Source of the DNA: an uncultured Chitinophagaceae bacterium
GTDB lineage: Bacteria; Bacteroidota; Bacteroidia; Chitinophagales; Chitinophagaceae
Assembly: GCA_946885335.1 (NCBI GenBank)
Contig: CAMPGG010000009.1
Location: forward strand, 1-26,230
Reading direction: 5' to 3'
DNA length: 26,230 nucleotides
Of the stretch, positions 22,706-26,230 are shown in pieces. A program made the translations under genes and the position numbers. Positions within the stretch are counted from its first letter, which is position 1; the number at the start of each line of letters is the position of its first letter. The notes beneath the pieces were generated by a model that was not told the origin of the DNA, ran no database searches, and saw only the letters and a list, made by a program, of their open reading frames with translations.

Positions 22706-24283
22706 ATGAAGAGACTCAGTAGCGGACGGGCAAAAGCATACGCTATTATTGTTTTTATATTGACCTTCCTTGTCATTTTCCTGCTGCCCGGTTATACTGT
22801 AACCGCAGGTGGATTGCTTCTCGGTATATTTTTTACAACATTTATTGAGAGTAAGATGTCCACTGTCATTGCAGGTTTGGCAAGTATACTGATCATTCTC
22901 TTTTCTGTTTTTTTCTTTGAAAGTGAAATGTTAAGGTCCTATATAATAACACAAACCATTTTCCGTATAGCCCTGGTGATTTTTGCTGTTCTTGTTGTGT
23001 TCTATATTAAAAACTTATACAGGGACCTGCAGTTTGATAAAACCCACATGACTTCGCTTTTTGAAAATGCAACTGAAGGAATTTTACTTACCAACAATAA
23101 GGGTGTTATCATCCTGGTAAATCCTGCAGCCGAAAGAATTTTTCAATACAAGGCCAATGAACTTATAAACAAACCAATTGAAGTATTGATACCCCAGCAA
23201 TATCGGCATGGGCATGTAAAACTTCGGGAAGGATTTCATAAGCATCCATCAGACCGGCAAATGGGTTCGGGCAGAGATTTGAATGGCGTTAGAAAAAATG
23301 GTGACCAAATACCAGTGGAAGTGAGTTTAAGTTTTTACCACCACCAGAATGAATTGTTCGTAATCGCATTTATTGTCGACATCACTTTAAGAAAAGAATC
23401 GGAAAGTGAAATGCTTAAGCAGCAAATGAAACTTGAAAAAGTAACCAACGACATTCGTAAATTAAATGCGCAACTGGAAATCAAAGTAGAAGAAAGGACA
23501 GCCATTTTAAAAGAAGCATTGCAGCGTTTGGAACAAAGCCAGCTGGAATTAAATGAGGCCCTGGATAAAGAAAGACAGTTAAATGAAATCAAAAGCCGTT
23601 TTGTTTCCATGGCCTCGCATGAATTCAGAACTCCATTAAGTACCGTATTATCTTCAGCCTCACTGCTTTCAAAATACACAACCACTGAAACCCAGTCAAA
23701 AAGAGACAGGCATATAAGCAAGATCAAAGATTCTGTAAAACATTTAAATGATATCCTGGAAGATTTCCTTTCGCTGGGTATGTTGGACGAGGGCCGGGTA
23801 AATATTTCTTTTATAAATTTTAATCTCCCGGTTTATATGAAAGATTTAACCGAGGAAATGGGTGGGTTGCTAAAAGATGGACAAACCATCGATTTTCACC
23901 ATGAAGGCAATGAAGAAATTTATTCAGATCCCAAATTATTAAAAAATATATTGATCAACCTGTTAACCAATGCCATAAAATTTTCGGATGAAGGCAAACA
24001 GATTATGCTAAAAACAATTTCAGATGGTGAAAAAACCACGATCATTGTAAAAGACAGTGGCATCGGTATTGCCCCTGAAGATCAAAAGCATTTATTCAGC
24101 AGCTTTTTCCGCGGAAAAAATGCGTTGAACATCCAGGGAACGGGTTTAGGTTTGCATATTGTAAACCGTTATTTGAAACTTCTTGGCGGTCATATACATT
24201 TGCATAGTGAACTAAATATAGGAACTACAATTACCATTCAATTACCAGTAAAAAAAGAACATGAAATCAGTCCTCATCATTGA
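22706..24283 (+). CDS. Membrane PAS sensor histidine kinase, FixL-like PAS
   Basis: A 525-residue kinase. Three to four membrane helices (about 11-30, 33-47, 52-71, 80-101) precede a PAS domain (about 112-230), a coiled coil (about 235-298), HisKA with His305 (MASHEFRTPLS) and HATPase_c (TNAIKFSDEG, DSGIGIAPED 450-459, GTGLGLHIV 478-486). In the PAS domain the stretch from Pro163 to Arg190 aligns without gaps with remembered FixL sequence, putting His170 at the heme-ligating histidine and Arg190 at the distal arginine. The same pattern also occurs in non-heme PAS domains, so heme is only a possibility. The gene overlaps the regulator gene by 23 bases, a clear two-component pair. A TAATTTTG element at 22591-22598 may be its own promoter. 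Confidence 0.93.
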   Translation: MKRLSSGRAKAYAIIVFILTFLVIFLLPGYTVTAGGLLLGIFFTTFIESKMSTVIAGLASILIILFSVFFFESEMLRSYIITQTIFRIALVIFAVLVVFYIKNLYRDLQFDKTHMTSLFENATEGILLTNNKGVIILVNPAAERIFQYKANELINKPIEVLIPQQYRHGHVKLREGFHKHPSDRQMGSGRDLNGVRKNGDQIPVEVSLSFYHHQNELFVIAFIVDITLRKESESEMLKQQMKLEKVTNDIRKLNAQLEIKVEERTAILKEALQRLEQSQLELNEALDKERQLNEIKSRFVSMASHEFRTPLSTVLSSASLLSKYTTTETQSKRDRHISKIKDSVKHLNDILEDFLSLGMLDEGRVNISFINFNLPVYMKDLTEEMGGLLKDGQTIDFHHEGNEEIYSDPKLLKNILINLLTNAIKFSDEGKQIMLKTISDGEKTTIIVKDSGIGIAPEDQKHLFSSFFRGKNALNIQGTGLGLHIVNRYLKLLGGHIHLHSELNIGTTITIQLPVKKEHEISPHH

Positions 24284-25316
24284 AGATAATAATGACATCC
24301 GCGAAAATACAGCTGAAATATTAGAGCTGGCAGGTTATAAAACCTTTACAGCAGAAAATGGAAAAAAGGGTGTTGACATTGCTTCACGGGAAAAACCCGC
24401 TGTGATCGTTTGTGATATCATGATGCCTGAATTAGATGGTTATGGTGTATTGCATTTGCTGCGTAAAAATGTTGAAACCCAGCATATCCCGTTTATTTTT
24501 CTTACAGCTAAAACGGAACGAAGTGATTTTAGAAAAGGAATGGAAATGGGCGCTGATGATTACATTACCAAACCTTTTGAGGATATTGAATTATTGAATG
24601 CCATTGAAGTAAGAATTAAAAAATCGGCTGTACTGGAAAATCAATATGCTTCTTCTCCACAGGGTATCAACCAGTTTTTGCATGATTTGAAAGATACAGG
24701 TGCCATGCAACAATTGTCTGACCAATATGAATTAGAGAACTATAATAAAAAACAGATCCTTTACCAGGAAAATAAGCGTCCCCGCTTTTTATACTATTTG
24801 GTAAAAGGTAAGGTGAAAGGTTATAAAATTCATGAAGACGGGAAGGAGTATATAACAGATATATATAGCAGCGGCGATTTTATTGGATATACAGCTTTGA
24901 TAGAAGATATGAATTATGATGACAGTACAACCATTATGGAGGAATCGGATATTCTGCAAATACCTCGCGAAGATTTTCAACAAATGATCTATGGAGACAT
25001 CAGCATTGCTGCCAAATTTATCCGGATTGTTACACAAAATGTAAAAGAAAAAGAAGAAAGATTATTAAGCCTTGCATACAGCAGCCTGCGCAAAAGAGTG
25101 GCTAAAGCATTGGTTGATTTAAATGCAAAATTCAACGATGATGGAGAAAATCGTTCATTAGAAATCAGCCGGGAGGACCTGGCTCATTATATTGGAACCG
25201 CCACGGAATCTTTAATCAGAACGCTGAGTGATTTTAAATCTGAAAAACTGATTGAAATAAAAGAAGGTAAAATCCGCATATTGGATCTTAATAAATTGAA
25301 GAATCTTTTATATTGA
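24261..25316 (+). CDS. Response regulator with Crp/Fnr output module
   Basis: A 351-residue fusion. Residues 1-122 are a CheY-like receiver with Asp9, phospho-acceptor Asp52 (VCDIMMPELDG), Thr82 and Lys104 (TKPFED). Residues about 140-265 are a cyclic-nucleotide-type sensor barrel (KKQILYQENKRPRFLYYLVKG, then IYSSGDFIGYTAL), followed by a dimer helix and a winged helix (LEISREDLAHYIGTATESLIR, about 288-308), as in Crp/Fnr proteins. Phosphorylation by the overlapping upstream kinase could thus control a Crp/Fnr-type DNA-binding domain directly. No Fe-S cysteine cluster is present. It is a candidate reader of the Fnr-like boxes at ric, nos and hemN; that link is inference. Confidence 0.93.
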   Translation: MKSVLIIEDNNDIRENTAEILELAGYKTFTAENGKKGVDIASREKPAVIVCDIMMPELDGYGVLHLLRKNVETQHIPFIFLTAKTERSDFRKGMEMGADDYITKPFEDIELLNAIEVRIKKSAVLENQYASSPQGINQFLHDLKDTGAMQQLSDQYELENYNKKQILYQENKRPRFLYYLVKGKVKGYKIHEDGKEYITDIYSSGDFIGYTALIEDMNYDDSTTIMEESDILQIPREDFQQMIYGDISIAAKFIRIVTQNVKEKEERLLSLAYSSLRKRVAKALVDLNAKFNDDGENRSLEISREDLAHYIGTATESLIRTLSDFKSEKLIEIKEGKIRILDLNKLKNLLY

Positions 25317-25354
25317 TTTAACCAGTTTAGTTATTGATAATGGGTGGTGTTATT

Positions 25355-25711
25355 TTAAGTTATCGATAATTCCATACCATGATCATTTTGTTGTTTCAGC
25401 GTCCATTTGTCCGTCATTGTAGTTTCTAACCAAAGAATTCCTGATTGACGGGATACCTGCACAATGATGCCAAAATCATCCTTGAATTTTTTTTCCAGGT
25501 CACCAACTACAACCTGGTCATCTAAATGTAAAATACCCTCCTGTTTCAAACCAGCCTGTGCAAGTGTAAAATTTTGCGGTATGTGAGATTTACCCGGTTT
25601 ATAAGTGTATCCTGATTTTGAATAAAATTCAAGTTTCAAATAAGGATAGGCCTTGTTGAAATCCTGCTGCAGATCATTTATCAATTTATTGCGGGATATG
25701 TTGAGTTCCAT
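25355..25711 (-). CDS. Conserved-looking hypothetical protein
   Basis: A 118-residue soluble protein without signal peptide or membrane helix. It begins ELNISRNKLINDLQQDFNKAYPYLKLEFY and has basic GYTYKPGKSH, LKQEGILHLDDQVVVGDLEKKF and FGIIVQVSRQSG segments, alternating strands and helices, and codon use like its neighbours. I do not recognise the family. It converges on the response regulator with a 38-base gap. A TAATTTTG element lies at 25754-25761 on the minus strand, and at the 33-base offset the proximal half GTCAG is present, the same half as in the ric box, but the distal half is poor (ATTGT), so membership in the same regulon is only a hint. Confidence 0.75.
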   Translation of the reverse strand: MELNISRNKLINDLQQDFNKAYPYLKLEFYSKSGYTYKPGKSHIPQNFTLAQAGLKQEGILHLDDQVVVGDLEKKFKDDFGIIVQVSRQSGILWLETTMTDKWTLKQQNDHGMELSIT

Positions 25712-25833
25712 ATTGGTAGCTTTTAATGGCTCTTGAAAGCATTTGACTCATACCAAAATTAGCTTTTGTAAAAAGTACGCTAACTGACAACAACAATAGG
25801 CGCAGGTGATTTATATCATTAACAAAAAGGAAA

Positions 25834-26226
25834 TCAGGAAACTTCATCAAAAAAATCGTCCCGGTCTTTACGTTGCCTTCGGGTAGGACGACCCACTTTG
25901 CTTTGTCGTTTACCGGTATAAAAACTGGCTGCCTGGAATTTAATTCTTTCCAATTCTTCTTCGGGTGTAATATCCAGGTAATATTTAATGGCTTCTGCAT
26001 ATTGAACCCTGTTATAAAGTAAGCCGGTAACTTTTATCAGCCATTTTTTTGCTTCTGTTTTCACTTCATATTCATCACCAACCGTTACCTGTTTTGAGGG
26101 TTTTACTGAATCGCCATTAAATTTTATTTTACCCGATTCGCATGCTGCAGTGGCCATAGATCTTGATTTAAACAACCTGATAGCCCAAAGATATTTATCG
26201 AGTCGAAGTTTTTCTTTTTCTGTCAT
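25834..26226 (-). CDS. hslR: S4-domain RNA-binding protein, Hsp15-like
   Basis: A 130-residue protein with an S4 RNA-binding domain at residues about 8-65: LRLDKYLWAIRLFKSRSMA, then GKIKFNGDSVKPSKQVTVGD, which is the Hsp15 pattern. Hsp15 binds stalled 50S subunits carrying peptidyl-tRNA and helps recycle them. The C-terminus is strongly basic (GKRQSKVGRPTRRQRKDRDDF), as in the family. The ATG lies four bases from the right edge, so nothing can be said of its promoter, and a few extra N-terminal residues cannot be excluded. Confidence 0.9.
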   Translation of the reverse strand: MTEKEKLRLDKYLWAIRLFKSRSMATAACESGKIKFNGDSVKPSKQVTVGDEYEVKTEAKKWLIKVTGLLYNRVQYAEAIKYYLDITPEEELERIKFQAASFYTGKRQSKVGRPTRRQRKDRDDFFDEVS

Positions 26227-26230
26227 TGAA

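Noticed and set aside
1..26230. CRISPR arrays, tRNA or rRNA genes, insertion sequences, integrases
   Set aside because: Looked for on both strands; no direct-repeat/spacer pattern, tRNA-like sequence or transposase or integrase motif was seen.

Overview
The window looks like chromosomal DNA of an AT-rich member of the Bacteroidota, probably a Chitinophagaceae or Sphingobacteriia-type bacterium. The reasons are the gene content (clade II-type nos genes, adenine deaminase, LytTR and Crp-type regulators, short lipoboxes of the SC type) and promoter elements of the form TAnnTTTG, the -7 element of the Bacteroidota housekeeping sigma factor. I see no phage, transposase, CRISPR array, rRNA or tRNA. 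The assignment below genus level is inference.

Layout. 1-3289: the end of an amidohydrolase, then on the minus strand a Crp/Fnr regulator, a 56-residue DUF1059 protein (1188-1358) and adenine deaminase. 3437-6730: a plus-strand signalling group of a LytTR response regulator, a small membrane protein and a CHASE3 hybrid histidine kinase with HPt domain, closed by a terminator. 6883-7566: trmD, followed by a 363-base gap with repeat-like DNA. 7930-11462: a minus-strand operon for a ba3-type (B-family) heme-copper oxidase (subunits IIa, II, I) with SCO copper chaperone and a membrane cytochrome c. 11723-14455: plus-strand hemN and a multi-membrane protein with a heme-copper-oxidase-like HGHSH motif. 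14506-21509: a minus-strand nitrous oxide reduction operon: lipoprotein cytochrome c, nosZ, fasciclin lipoprotein, a membrane-protein/NosL fusion, nosD, nosF, nosY. 21807-25316: plus-strand ric-type di-iron protein, a PAS histidine kinase and a response regulator whose output is a whole Crp/Fnr module. 25355-26226: a hypothetical gene and an Hsp15-like S4 protein.

How it fits together. This is a low-oxygen respiration island: a probable high-affinity oxidase, oxygen-independent heme synthesis, N2O reduction with its copper and maturation genes, and NO-damage repair. No nitrite or NO reductase lies in the window, so from this region alone the cell would be an N2O consumer rather than a full denitrifier. 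The nos, hemN and ric promoters each carry an Fnr-like inverted repeat, close to ATGAT-N4-ATCAT, whose centre lies exactly 33 bases upstream of the centre of a TAnnTTTG-like element; this is about -41 from the inferred start, the class II activator position. nos has two such boxes 22 bases apart. Two candidate regulators are encoded here: the Crp/Fnr protein at 472-1101 and the receiver-Crp fusion at 24261-25316, paired with a kinase whose PAS domain resembles FixL.

The most interesting points are this shared promoter architecture, the condensed FixL-FixJ-FixK-like two-component system, the NosL fusion with an internal lipoprotein signal, the fasciclin gene inside the nos operon with an intrinsic terminator-like hairpin behind it, and a RIC protein that appears to lack one expected iron-ligand histidine and one of the usual paired cysteines.
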